Shown: piece after piece, positions 35,936-44,094 of the stretch
Layout: every line of letters begins with the position of its first letter
How positions within the stretch are numbered: position 1 is the stretch's first letter
NCBI GenBank assembly: GCA_023251135.1
Contig: JAHEZJ010000016.1
Coordinates: forward strand, 1-64,000
Source of the DNA: Flavobacterium sp.
GTDB taxonomy: Bacteria; Bacteroidota; Bacteroidia; Flavobacteriales; Flavobacteriaceae
Direction: 5' to 3'
Length of the DNA stretch: 64,000 bases
The notes under the pieces: model-generated
What the model was told of the DNA's origin: nothing
Database searches by the model: none
The model's input: the letters and a program-made list of their open reading frames with translations, nothing else
Made by a program: the position numbers and the translations under genes

Positions 35936-36476
35936 AGGAGATAAGGTTTCGGTCTTAGACGAAGCCATAAACGGAACAGTGGTTTCAGTGAAAAACAATG
36001 AGGTTTTGATTGAAACGGAGGATGGATTTACGATGACATTTTTTGTCAACGAATTACTTAAAGTGCAAGATTCCAGTAATTTAATGAATTCTATTAAAAG
36101 AATTAATTTAGATAAGATTTCAAAGGAGAAAACCGAGCCAAAACCAAGAAGTTTTGTCAAAGAAAAGAAGGATAAGCGCGAAATTTCGGCTCCTGAATTT
36201 GATTTGCATATCGAAAAACTGGTGCCAAACAAACGCGGAATGTCTAACTACGATATTCTCACCTTACAGACAGAAACGGCAAAAAGACATATTGAATTTG
36301 CGATCAGAAACCGCATTCCGAAAATCGTTTTTATTCATGGTGTCGGCGAAGGAATTTTAAAAGCCGAACTTGATTTTTTGTTGGGCCGTTACGACGGAAT
36401 CGATTTTCAGGATGCCAACTATCAAAAATATGGCTTAGGAGCAACCGAAGTTTATTTTAGACAAAACCAAAAATAA
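35925..36476 (+). CDS. Smr-domain protein
   Basis: 183 aa from the ATG at 35925; starting earlier, at 35883, would lie inside the small membrane gene. N-terminal part (1-55) is a KOW/SH3-like beta barrel (KGDKVSVLDEAINGTVVSVK). A Lys-rich linker follows. C-terminal Smr domain: FDLHIEKLVP (DLH at about 88) and IVFIHGVGEGILKAELDFLL (HGxG at about 147). Smr domains are DNA or RNA endonucleases related to the C-terminus of MutS2, so a nucleic-acid nuclease or ribosome-rescue type role is likely. The gene closes with a strong bidirectional terminator. Confidence 0.88.
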   Translation: MLTKGDKVSVLDEAINGTVVSVKNNEVLIETEDGFTMTFFVNELLKVQDSSNLMNSIKRINLDKISKEKTEPKPRSFVKEKKDKREISAPEFDLHIEKLVPNKRGMSNYDILTLQTETAKRHIEFAIRNRIPKIVFIHGVGEGILKAELDFLLGRYDGIDFQDANYQKYGLGATEVYFRQNQK

Positions 36477-36514
36477 AGTCTTGTTTCGATAGTAAAATAT
36501 TGAGAATAAAGTAT

Positions 36515-36581
36515 AAAAAAAACGTCCGTTTTTCTTTCTGAATTTGTAGTAAAATCAGACTTGAAAACGGACGTTTTTTTT
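36515..36581. terminator. Bidirectional terminator, Smr gene / lipoprotein gene
   Basis: Perfect 18-bp arms AAAAAAAACGTCCGTTTT (36515-36532) and AAAACGGACGTTTTTTTT (36564-36581), with a 31-nt loop. Confidence 0.85.
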
Positions 36582-36623
36582 GTAGGAAATAAAGCGTCGG
36601 CAAAAAACCGAGTTTTAACTTTT

Positions 36624-37604
36624 TTATGGGGCAGCTACAACCTCAAGGGTTCCGTAGTTATAAATGCTTGGTAGTTTAAAGCTGCTGTTGCCTTTTGTGA
36701 ATCTCACTCCTTTAAGAACAATAGTATGGAAGTAAGTAGTCCCAACAAGTGATGTGCTTACTTCAATAATTCCACTTACATTTTGTTCGCCATTATCTGC
36801 GATCCAAACTTCGTTTACCGAAGGAGTACTTGGTAGTGGTGCAGAGCAAAAATAATTCTGATCCAAAGAACCGTTGTTATAAGTACGCACAAAAACTCTG
36901 TTTGTTGTGGCATTGATTAAGCCTCTTTTAGGCTGATTTGTGGGAGTAACTACTTTTTCAAGTAAAGCGGTATCGATATTGTCAATGGTTAAAGCAGTTG
37001 AGGCGCTAAAGTTAAACAGCTGCTTTGTAGTAGGACATTGTCTGACAACACCTAAGAAAGTTGTAGTAGGAGAAGCGTAAGTGGTTTTGAACACTCCGAA
37101 AGAGTATTCGGCCTCTACCTGTGGTCCTGAAGGTTTTAGGAAAGTAATGTTCTGGAAAACTAGACTATGGTTGTAGCCTGTAATTTTAGAACTTCCATCG
37201 GGACTGTCTGTTACTTCTGCGGTACTGATATCTATTATTTTTCCGGCTGTAGCCTGCCATTCCTCCGTTACGCTTGGTGTTGTTGGGGGGATAGCGCCAC
37301 AGATATTTGCGGTGCCAACCAAACCATTATAGGCTCTGTATACCACGCGGGTTGTGGTGTTGTTGATGTCGAAAGATAAGGGTTTTCCTGGTGCTGTTGC
37401 ATCATTTACAAGAGTGTTTTCAGGAAACTGAATCATTAATGACTCTTGTTTTTTAAGTTTGTATATAAGATTATTTGTTGTGGTATTACAGGTTTGAGCT
37501 GTAATAGTTGGGTCACTAAAATCAATTGTATCTACTGTTAGATCTCCATCATCGCAGCCGTTTAATAAAAGCGCAAAGAAGAGAAGGCTTGCATATTTTT
37601 TCAT
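36624..37604 (-). CDS. Lipoprotein with two repeated domains
   Basis: 326-aa lipoprotein from the ATG at 37604 (MKKYASLLFFALLLNGC, lipobox Cys17); the longer frame to 37862 runs into the opposite gene and is not used. The mature protein is two copies of a roughly 137-residue beta-rich domain (about 38-176 and 188-324). Both hold a matched core: TTTRVVYRAYNGL and then TPSVTEEWQATAGKIIDIST, against TTNRVFVRTYNNGS and TPSVNEVWIADNG, each with a single Cys partway (ICGAIPP, FCSAPLP). I do not recognise the family. It is divergent from the cysteine desulfurase gene. Confidence 0.8.
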   Translation of the reverse strand: MKKYASLLFFALLLNGCDDGDLTVDTIDFSDPTITAQTCNTTTNNLIYKLKKQESLMIQFPENTLVNDATAPGKPLSFDINNTTTRVVYRAYNGLVGTANICGAIPPTTPSVTEEWQATAGKIIDISTAEVTDSPDGSSKITGYNHSLVFQNITFLKPSGPQVEAEYSFGVFKTTYASPTTTFLGVVRQCPTTKQLFNFSASTALTIDNIDTALLEKVVTPTNQPKRGLINATTNRVFVRTYNNGSLDQNYFCSAPLPSTPSVNEVWIADNGEQNVSGIIEVSTSLVGTTYFHTIVLKGVRFTKGNSSFKLPSIYNYGTLEVVAAP

Positions 37605-37678
37605 CGTAATTTTATTTGAGGTCAAAAATAGTGAAAAATTTGGCAAATGATATTCAACATTTGACAATTGATATTTCA

Positions 37679-37686
37679 TAACTTTG
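37679..37686 (+). promoter_or_regulatory. Putative -7 box of the cysteine desulfurase gene
   Basis: TAACTTTG followed by C, six bp before the ATG at 37692, so the leader would be only a few bases long. The TTG at 37661-37663 is 15 bp upstream. Confidence 0.4.
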
Positions 37687-37691
37687 CAGCA

Positions 37692-38816
37692 ATGAAAAAA
37701 GTATACCTCGATAACGCCTCTACAACCGCCATGCGTCCTGAAGTAATTCAGGAAATGACAAAAGTAATGACAGAAGATTTTGGTAATCCGTCTTCTACAC
37801 ACAGTTTCGGAAGAAATGGAAAGACCATTTTGGAGCTCTCCAGAAAAAGTATTGCCAAGCACTTAAATTGTACCGCACAGGAGATTATTTTTACTTCTGG
37901 AGGTACTGAAGCTGATAATTGGATTCTTCGTTCTGCAATCGAAGATCTTAAGGTAGAACGCATTATTACAACCAGAATCGAGCATCATGCCGTGCTGCAT
38001 ACCGCAATGGTTTTAGAATCGGAGTACAAGGTTCAGGTTGATTATGTGAATATCAACGCTGACGGAAGTATCGATGTAACGCATTTATCAAATTTATTAG
38101 CCGAAAAGAAAAAGACAATTGTTAGTCTGATGCACATAAACAATGAAACCGGGACTGTTTTAGATCTGGATAGGGTTGGTGTTATCTGTAAGCAATACAA
38201 TGCTTTGTTTCATTCGGATACCGTTCAGTCTGTTGGAAAAACAGAGATCGATTTGCAAAAAATCCCTGTCGATTTTATCGTGGCAAGTGCACATAAATTT
38301 CACGGCCCAAAAGGAGTGGGGTTTGCCTTCGTTCGAAAAAACTCCGGATTACAGCCTTTAATTTTTGGCGGAGAGCAGGAAAAAGGGCTTCGTGCGGGTA
38401 CAGAAGCAGTGCATCAGATTGCCGGAATGGCAAAAGCACTGTCGCTTTCGTACGAGAATTTAGAGCAGGAAAGAAGTTATATTACTGATTTGAAAATGTA
38501 TTTGATTGATCAGCTTGAAATTCATTTTCCAGGTTTCAGAATCAATGGCAAAAAAGAGGATTTTTATAACATCATCAACATTATTTTGCCTTTTTCGGCC
38601 GATAAAACTTCCATGTTACTGTTTAGTCTGGATATGAAAGGAATTGCAGTTTCAAGAGGTAGTGCCTGCCAGTCCGGGAGCGTGAAACCATCGCATGTTT
38701 TGAAAGAAATGCTTTCGGAGATTGATTTAAAATTACCAAACCTCCGAATTTCATTTAGTCATTTCAATACCAAAGAAGATATTGACTGGTTGATTGAGAG
38801 TTTAAAAAGTGTTTAA
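37692..38816 (+). CDS. Cysteine desulfurase, class V aminotransferase family
   Basis: Removes sulfur from L-cysteine as a persulfide for iron-sulfur clusters or tRNA thiolation. 374 aa from the ATG at 37692 (MKKVYLDNASTTAMRPEV). The upstream ATG at 37668 is inside a promoter-like stretch. PLP Lys in VASAHKFHGPKGVGF (about 196). Substrate His region: IEHHAVLHTAMVL. Catalytic Cys loop: SRGSACQSGSVKPSHV (about 318-333, Cys at about 324). The sequence is nearer to the NifS/IscS group than to SufS. No iscU or sufE lies adjacent. The array of 8-bp repeats begins right after the stop. Confidence 0.92.
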   Translation: MKKVYLDNASTTAMRPEVIQEMTKVMTEDFGNPSSTHSFGRNGKTILELSRKSIAKHLNCTAQEIIFTSGGTEADNWILRSAIEDLKVERIITTRIEHHAVLHTAMVLESEYKVQVDYVNINADGSIDVTHLSNLLAEKKKTIVSLMHINNETGTVLDLDRVGVICKQYNALFHSDTVQSVGKTEIDLQKIPVDFIVASAHKFHGPKGVGFAFVRKNSGLQPLIFGGEQEKGLRAGTEAVHQIAGMAKALSLSYENLEQERSYITDLKMYLIDQLEIHFPGFRINGKKEDFYNIINIILPFSADKTSMLLFSLDMKGIAVSRGSACQSGSVKPSHVLKEMLSEIDLKLPNLRISFSHFNTKEDIDWLIESLKSV

Positions 38817-39034
38817 AAGGTGCTGAGATACTGAGGTGCTAAGGTCCTGAGGTTTTATCGTTGGCAGAGGTACAAAGGTGCAAAGATGCAAAGGCATAAA
38901 GGGTTGCATTGCGATTGTTGTAATCTGAAACCTGAAACTTGAAACCTGAAACTGTTTACTCACGAGTCGCTAAGTTTGTTGCATATAGTAAATCAAAAAT
39001 CAGCAATCTAATATCTACAATCTAAAACCTACAA
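38817..39034. repeat. Mosaic of 8-bp and 7-bp phased arrays
   Basis: Four arrays in 218 bp: CTGAGATA, CTGAGGTG, CTAAGGTC, CTGAGGTT (38823-38854); CAGAGGTA, CAAAGGTG, CAAAGATG, CAAAGGCA, TAAAGGGT (38865-38904); CTGAAAC repeated with one TTGAAAC (38925-38952, period 7); and seven ATCnnnn-type heptamers (38992-39040), the last overlapping the stop codon of the next gene. Confidence 0.85.
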
Positions 39035-39595
39035 TTACTTACGTATCACTTTTACCTGTGAATCCTTTGTTAGTTTTATGATGGTGGAAGGTTTTCCGGC
39101 AATTTTATCGTGATATAGGTTTACAACATAATCTACGCCTTTTACAATCTCGGGATTGATGTCTTTAAAGGCGATAGGTGTAGGCTGTCCTGAAATATTG
39201 GCTGAAGTAGAAACCAATGGTTTCTTCATTCGTTCTAATAATTTGAAACAGAATGGCTCTTTTACGAGGCGAACTGCAAGCGAATTGTCTGCTGCGATAA
39301 TGTTTGGAGCAACATTACGCGGTTCATCTAATATTAAAGTAGTTGGTTTTTCGGACAAATCTAAAATTTGCCAGGCTACTTCAGGGATGTCTTTAAAAAC
39401 ATTGTACATCATTTTTTCCCCGTTCATCAATACAATCATGCTTTGTGTTTCAGCACGTTGTTTGAGTTTGTAGATTTTGGCAACAGCCTCCGGATTTGTT
39501 GCGTCGCAGCCAATTCCCCATACCGTATCAGTAGGGTAGAGAATGATTCCGCCTTCTTTTATGACTTCGTACGCTTTGGTTATTTCTTCGTTCAT
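39035..39595 (-). CDS. L-threonylcarbamoyladenylate synthase (Sua5/YrdC/YciO family)
   Basis: Forms threonylcarbamoyl-AMP from threonine, bicarbonate and ATP for the t6A37 modification of ANN-decoding tRNAs. 186 aa from the ATG at 39595, one base after the stop of the upstream gene (TAATATG). Motifs: YPTDTVWGIGCDATNPEAV (about 18-36, the SAM-independent ATP site), the basic KLKQRAET near 44, and the late LVSTSANISGQPTP near 137, where Ser-Ala-Asn is conserved. It is read after the glycan genes, with the stop inside a phased heptamer array. Placed in the envelope cluster only by position. Confidence 0.9.
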   Translation of the reverse strand: MNEEITKAYEVIKEGGIILYPTDTVWGIGCDATNPEAVAKIYKLKQRAETQSMIVLMNGEKMMYNVFKDIPEVAWQILDLSEKPTTLILDEPRNVAPNIIAADNSLAVRLVKEPFCFKLLERMKKPLVSTSANISGQPTPIAFKDINPEIVKGVDYVVNLYHDKIAGKPSTIIKLTKDSQVKVIRK

Positions 39596-39596
39596 A

Positions 39597-40361
39597 TTAC
39601 AAGTCAATTATTTTGTATGATGGGACTCCTTTGATTTTGAAGTTATGGTGATACATATAAAGATTGATTAATCTTTCGGATATAAAACCAAAAATTCGGG
39701 CCTGATAAGCATCTTCCGGAATTGTAATTCGGGATTCCAGTTCAAATAGTATGGAAAAAAGCCAGGTGTAGTAAGCATCAAATTTTTCTTTTGAACTAAC
39801 CATCATATTTCCCATATGAAACAGAGTTCCTTCATCAAGAAACTGAGTAATACTGTTTTTGTATTCCGGGTATTTTTCCAGAATGATCTGTTTGGTTAAA
39901 TCCCAGTCCTCTTTTCTGTGTTCTTCAACATAATTTTGGGTCAAAGATCCTTTTTTAAACTTATAAGGACGGCAGAGAATTACGTCATACTCTGAAAGAA
40001 TAGAGGCTATTTTTTTCTCCAGTTTTTCAGAAGATACGTTGTACAGTTTAGTATTTTTGAAATCTTCGTTTTTGATTTTTTTCTGTGCCGAAGGTTTTAG
40101 ATTGTACCAGTCGTTGTAAAAGTTAAGATATCTTCTGTAGTGACAAATCCCTACATAGTCTGCTTCTTTTTCATTCTTCCAAATCCAGTAAGCAGCAGTC
40201 AATTCACAATAATTACTGTTTTTGTTTCCAATGTTGTCCTGCGTGTTATCTCTCAGGATAGTAGCGGTGATTGGTTCGTTTGTTCCAACCTGAATTGGAA
40301 CAAGAATATCATTGGATAATACAGGGTTTTCTTTATGCGTTACGATAAAAATCTTAATCAT
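39597..40361 (-). CDS. DUF4422-family glycosyltransferase
   Basis: 254-aa protein of the DUF4422 family, putative glycosyltransferases of capsule and O-antigen loci. Family marks: MIKIFIVTHKENPVL at the start, ITATILRDNTQDNIGNKN and YCELTAAYWIWKNEKEADYV (about 52-71), then GICHYRRYLNF. The C-terminus has EDAYQARIFGFISERLINLY. The sugar donor is unknown; the neighbour glf would supply UDP-galactofuranose, so a galactofuranosyltransferase is a reasonable guess. It overlaps the glf end by 8 bp and so is coupled to it. Confidence 0.85.
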   Translation of the reverse strand: MIKIFIVTHKENPVLSNDILVPIQVGTNEPITATILRDNTQDNIGNKNSNYCELTAAYWIWKNEKEADYVGICHYRRYLNFYNDWYNLKPSAQKKIKNEDFKNTKLYNVSSEKLEKKIASILSEYDVILCRPYKFKKGSLTQNYVEEHRKEDWDLTKQIILEKYPEYKNSITQFLDEGTLFHMGNMMVSSKEKFDAYYTWLFSILFELESRITIPEDAYQARIFGFISERLINLYMYHHNFKIKGVPSYKIIDL

Positions 40362-41466
40362 TGGTCAATTCTGTTTTAGATCGTTTTAAAGCTATGGCGA
40401 TGATCTGGTGCATGTCGTAATACTTGTATTCTGACAATCTTCCTCCAAATATTACATTCGTTTGTTCTAACGACAACTTTTTATATTCATCAAACAGTGT
40501 TTGGTTTTTAGCATCGTTTATCGGGTAAAAAGCCTCATTAGAAGGATTCCACTCGCAAGGGTATTCCTTTGTGATAACCGTTTTTTTCTGTTTGCCAAAT
40601 TCAAAATGTTTGTGCTCGATTATTCGGGTAAAAGGGTAGCTGGCATCGTTATAATTAATTACGGCATTTCCTTGAAAATTGTCGATGTCAAGTGTTTCGT
40701 TTTCAAAACGCAGCGATCTGTATTCAAGAACACCTAACTTATAATCAAAATATTCGTCAATTTTTCCAGTGTAGACAATTTTATCGGCAATTCCGTCAAA
40801 TCTTGCTCTGTCTGAGAAATAATTGGTATTGGTTATTACTTCAATTCCGTCTAATAACTTTTCGATAAGTTTATTATAACCACCGATTGGGATTCCCTGA
40901 TAGGTATCGTTAAAGTAATTGTTGTCAAAAGTAAATCGAACCGGAAGTCTTTTTATGATAAAAGCAGGTAATTCAGTAGCTTTTCTTCCCCACTGTTTTT
41001 CGGTATATTCCTTTATGAAATTATCATAGATATCTTTTCCAACAAGACTTAGCGCTTGTTCTTCCAGATTTTGAGGATTTTTTACACCATAAGCGGCTAC
41101 TTGTTCATCAATTTTTGCTTTGGCCTCCTGAGGAGTTTTGGTTCCCCAAAGCTGATAAAAAGTATTCATGTTAAAAGGCAAATTGTACATTTTACCTTTA
41201 GAAAGTGACATTGGGGAATTTGTAAAATTATTGAATTCAACAAATTGATTCACATAATCCCATATCGCTTTATCGTTGGTATGAAATATATGTGCGCCGT
41301 ATTTGTGAACATTAATTCCCTCGATATTTTCGCAATATACATTTCCTCCTATGTGCTCTCTTTTGTCAATTACCAGACATTTTTTTCCTGCTTTTGTGGC
41401 TTCATGAGCGAACACACTACCGTAGAGTCCTGATCCAATTATTAAATAGTCATATTGCTTTTTCAT
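40354..41466 (-). CDS. glf: UDP-galactopyranose mutase
   Basis: Flavoenzyme converting UDP-galactopyranose to UDP-galactofuranose for cell-surface glycans. 370 aa. The FAD-binding start is DYLIIGSGLYGSVFAHEATK (about 5-24). Other marks are HIGGNVYCENIEGINVHKYG (about 41-60) with the conserved active-site HxF region YGAHIFHTND (59-68), and EYTEKQWGRKATELP near 152. The end contains YKYYDMHQIIAIALKRSK, usual for the family. It is the first gene of a minus-strand unit with the DUF4422 transferase and the Sua5-like gene. Confidence 0.95.
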   Translation of the reverse strand: MKKQYDYLIIGSGLYGSVFAHEATKAGKKCLVIDKREHIGGNVYCENIEGINVHKYGAHIFHTNDKAIWDYVNQFVEFNNFTNSPMSLSKGKMYNLPFNMNTFYQLWGTKTPQEAKAKIDEQVAAYGVKNPQNLEEQALSLVGKDIYDNFIKEYTEKQWGRKATELPAFIIKRLPVRFTFDNNYFNDTYQGIPIGGYNKLIEKLLDGIEVITNTNYFSDRARFDGIADKIVYTGKIDEYFDYKLGVLEYRSLRFENETLDIDNFQGNAVINYNDASYPFTRIIEHKHFEFGKQKKTVITKEYPCEWNPSNEAFYPINDAKNQTLFDEYKKLSLEQTNVIFGGRLSEYKYYDMHQIIAIALKRSKTELTND

Positions 41467-41518
41467 GATGCAAAAGTAGAGATTAATTAGTAAATTGCAA
41501 CAAATTACAAAAGTAAAA

Positions 41519-42397
41519 ATGACAGGAAAAATACAAGTAGGCTATCTGGTTTCGTATGATTATGAATTGTTAAAAACGTCACTTCCAACGGTGTATAAAG
41601 AGGCAGATGCTGTTTTTATCGCCATTGATAAAAATAGAAATACTTGGAATGGCGGAAGCTTTACGATCGACGACTCTTTTTTTGAGTGGATTAAGACCTT
41701 TGATGTCGATAAGAAAGTAGTAGTTTACGAGGATGATTTTTATGTTCCGACGCTGACAACAATGGAATGTGAAATTAGAGAGCGAAAAATGCTTGCCGAA
41801 AAAATGGGAATCGGAAATTGGATTGTCCAGGTGGATTGCGATGAGTACTTTGTTGATTTTAAAAAGTTCGTTTCAGATCTAAGACGATACGATTCTTATT
41901 TGATTAATCCCGAAAAAAATCCAATACAAATTTGTGCTTTTTGGGTCATGCTTTATAAGTATACCGATAAAGGAATTTTGTATGTAGATAAGCCGTTAAA
42001 AGCAATTTTTGCTACGAACTATCCTAATTATAAAAGCGGACGCAGAATTAAAGAACGTCAGATTTATACCAACAACATTGTTTTGCACGAATCGTTGTCA
42101 AGAACCGAAGAGGACTTGCGTTTTAAGCTTGACAATTGGGGGCATAATGTAGATGTAGACAAAGGGTTTTTGGACAAATGGCTCGTTGTGAATGAAAACA
42201 ATTACAAAGACTATAAGGATTTTTACTATTTGCAGCCTAAAAGATGGAAGAAACTGGGATTCTTTTCAACCAAAAGTATTCCTCAGATAAAAGAGATTAT
42301 TGAAAAGGAAAAAAGATTGAACGTACCTAAGTTCACGCTTTATTTTAAGAATTTCGGACAGTGGCTGAAATACTCACTAAAAAAGAAAAAGGCATAA
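41519..42397 (+). CDS. Glycosyltransferase, GT-A type, unassigned
   Basis: 292 aa from the ATG at 41519; the TTG at 41495 would add eight residues. A GT2-like nucleotide-binding start, IQVGYLVSYDYELLKTSLPT, is followed by EADAVFIAIDKNRNTW and by a DxD-type metal motif in WIVQVDCDEYFVDF (about 108-121). The later part is rich in Lys and aromatic residues and contains KSGRRIKERQIYTNNIVLHE. I cannot assign the sugar. It runs divergent from glf and ends before the kinase gene, so it belongs to the same envelope-glycan cluster. Confidence 0.78.
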   Translation: MTGKIQVGYLVSYDYELLKTSLPTVYKEADAVFIAIDKNRNTWNGGSFTIDDSFFEWIKTFDVDKKVVVYEDDFYVPTLTTMECEIRERKMLAEKMGIGNWIVQVDCDEYFVDFKKFVSDLRRYDSYLINPEKNPIQICAFWVMLYKYTDKGILYVDKPLKAIFATNYPNYKSGRRIKERQIYTNNIVLHESLSRTEEDLRFKLDNWGHNVDVDKGFLDKWLVVNENNYKDYKDFYYLQPKRWKKLGFFSTKSIPQIKEIIEKEKRLNVPKFTLYFKNFGQWLKYSLKKKKA

Positions 42398-42427
42398 GTA
42401 AAAAAGCAAATTTAATCTCAGAATAAT

Positions 42428-42458
42428 TGATTTTTCTTAATTATAAGATTATTTTTGC
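42428..42458 (+). promoter_or_regulatory. Flavobacterial promoter for the kinase gene
   Basis: TTG (42428-42430), 20 bp, TATTTTTG (42451-42458) followed by CC. This matches TTG-N17-23-TAnnTTTG and leaves a leader of about 100 nt before the ATG at 42568. Confidence 0.65.
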
Positions 42459-42567
42459 CTGCTTGCATTTTGCGGGAAGTAGGGCAGAAAATAAGCTGCT
42501 TTTGGCCGTTCAGGCCGGAATAAGTCCTTTTGGAAACCGGTACTAATTAATATCAAAGATATATTTA

Positions 42568-43335
42568 ATGATCTCAAAATTTAAATTTTCAACAGCAGTA
42601 AAAAGCTCCAGGGATATACTGTCTTTTATTAAAAACTTTAAGACTTCAGGCGAGTTGTTTGGAAATGGAGATCGCAATGTCATTAAACTGTTTGATCTTG
42701 ATGGAAAAACAATCAACATCAAATCGTTCAAAATTCCGAATTTAATTAATAAAGTAGCCTATCGTTATTTTAGAAAATCAAAGGCAAGACGTTCGTATGA
42801 ATATGCGACGATTTTATTAGAAAAAGGTATTGGGACTCCACAGCCTATGGCATTTTTAGAGAACTTTAATTTTATTGGTTTGAGAGACAGTTATTATGCG
42901 AGTGAGCATTTGGTAACTGATTTAACCTACAGAGAACTTGTAGAAATTCCCGATTACCCGGATCATGATAACATTCTGAGACAATTTACCAGATTTAGCT
43001 TTGAACTCCATGAAAAAGGGATAGAATTTTTAGATCATTCCCCGGGAAATACTTTGATTAAGAAGAAACCCGACGGAAATTATGAATTCTTTTTGGTCGA
43101 TTTAAACAGAATGGAATTTCACGAGTCCATGTCTTTTGAAATGCGAATGAAAAACTTGTGCCGTCTGACCCCTGTAAAAGAAATGGTGGCGGTTATGAGT
43201 AATGAGTATGCTAAGTTTTATAAAGAATCAGAACAAAAGACATTTGATACTTTATGGAAATACACAGCTGATTTTCAGGAGCAATTTTACAGAAAAAAAC
43301 GTTTGAAAAAGAAACTTAAGTTCTGGAAGAAGTAA
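42568..43335 (+). CDS. Lipopolysaccharide kinase (Kdo/InaA family)
   Basis: 255-aa protein of the InaA/Kdo kinase superfamily with a eukaryote-like kinase fold. The catalytic loop is HEKGIEFLDHSPGNTLIKKK (about 149-168; the conserved Asp and Asn are in FLDHSPGN) and the metal-binding Asp follows in FFLVDLNRMEF (about 178). The N-terminal half has the Lys region (KVAYRYFRKSKARRSYEYAT). The likely substrate is a core sugar of lipooligosaccharide, such as Kdo, which would be phosphorylated. Its end overlaps the end of the opposite glycosyltransferase by 20 bp (convergent). Confidence 0.85.
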   Translation: MISKFKFSTAVKSSRDILSFIKNFKTSGELFGNGDRNVIKLFDLDGKTINIKSFKIPNLINKVAYRYFRKSKARRSYEYATILLEKGIGTPQPMAFLENFNFIGLRDSYYASEHLVTDLTYRELVEIPDYPDHDNILRQFTRFSFELHEKGIEFLDHSPGNTLIKKKPDGNYEFFLVDLNRMEFHESMSFEMRMKNLCRLTPVKEMVAVMSNEYAKFYKESEQKTFDTLWKYTADFQEQFYRKKRLKKKLKFWKK

Positions 43336-44089
43336 TTCGGGAAAGCTCTTTATAACGAACAAAGACGCTGTAAGCGTTTAAATAACATATCGTGATTCCC
43401 TTTATTCCGTCTAAAAACCCCAGACGAATTAAAAACTGATATAAAAAAGTATAAACAGGATGGAAAATCATCAGTAAACGAGATGATTTCTGTCCTTTTT
43501 TTTGCTTTTCATTGGCCTTTAAAACCCCGTAACTGTACATCTTTGCTTTGTAATCGGCATAAGAGGTATAAGAGAAATGAATGATTTTGTTTTTTAAAGT
43601 AGAGATTTCTCCTTTTACAATCAGTTTTTCGTGTACCATTCTGTCTTGATTGTATCGGCAGTTTGTTTTGTTAAAAAGCCTGAAAATTTTGTCGGTTTGC
43701 CAGCCGCTAAACCGCAGCTTTTTATTTTTGAACATAAATGTTCTGTAAATCAGATAAGCGCTTGCAGTGGTTTCCTGATTAATAGTGGCTGTAATTTCCA
43801 ATTTCAGGTCCGGAGTTAATCTTTCGTCAGCATCAATAAATAAGATCCACGAATTTTTTGCCTGATCAATCGCAAAATTGCGTTGAGAGGTATAGTTGAT
43901 GAATTGGTTCTGGATTACCCGTACGTTTTTAAAAGACTCAATGATACTAAGCGTGCGATCAGTGCTGTACGAATCGACCACAATGATTTCATCTGCAAAA
44001 TCGATGTCTTGCAGCAGTGATTTGATGTGCTGTTCTTCGTTAAGCGTAATGATCAAAACGGATAACTTTTGCCTTTCAGTAGTATTCAT
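43316..44089 (-). CDS. Glycosyltransferase family 2, WaaE-like
   Basis: 257-aa GT2 enzyme. The start KLSVLIITLNEEQHIKSLLQ (about 8-27) and the nucleotide/metal site SWILFIDADERLTPDLKLEI (DxD at about 93) are standard. Later marks: NCRYNQDRMVHEKLIV and KIIHFSYTSYADYKAKMYSY, as in beta-1,4-glucosyltransferases of LPS cores (KdtX/WaaE group). It is read 5 bp after a family 9 transferase, so the two are one operon for core-oligosaccharide building. Its end overlaps the convergent kinase gene. Confidence 0.9.
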   Translation of the reverse strand: MNTTERQKLSVLIITLNEEQHIKSLLQDIDFADEIIVVDSYSTDRTLSIIESFKNVRVIQNQFINYTSQRNFAIDQAKNSWILFIDADERLTPDLKLEITATINQETTASAYLIYRTFMFKNKKLRFSGWQTDKIFRLFNKTNCRYNQDRMVHEKLIVKGEISTLKNKIIHFSYTSYADYKAKMYSYGVLKANEKQKKGQKSSRLLMIFHPVYTFLYQFLIRLGFLDGIKGITICYLNAYSVFVRYKELSRITSSRT

Positions 44090-44094
44090 CAGAT

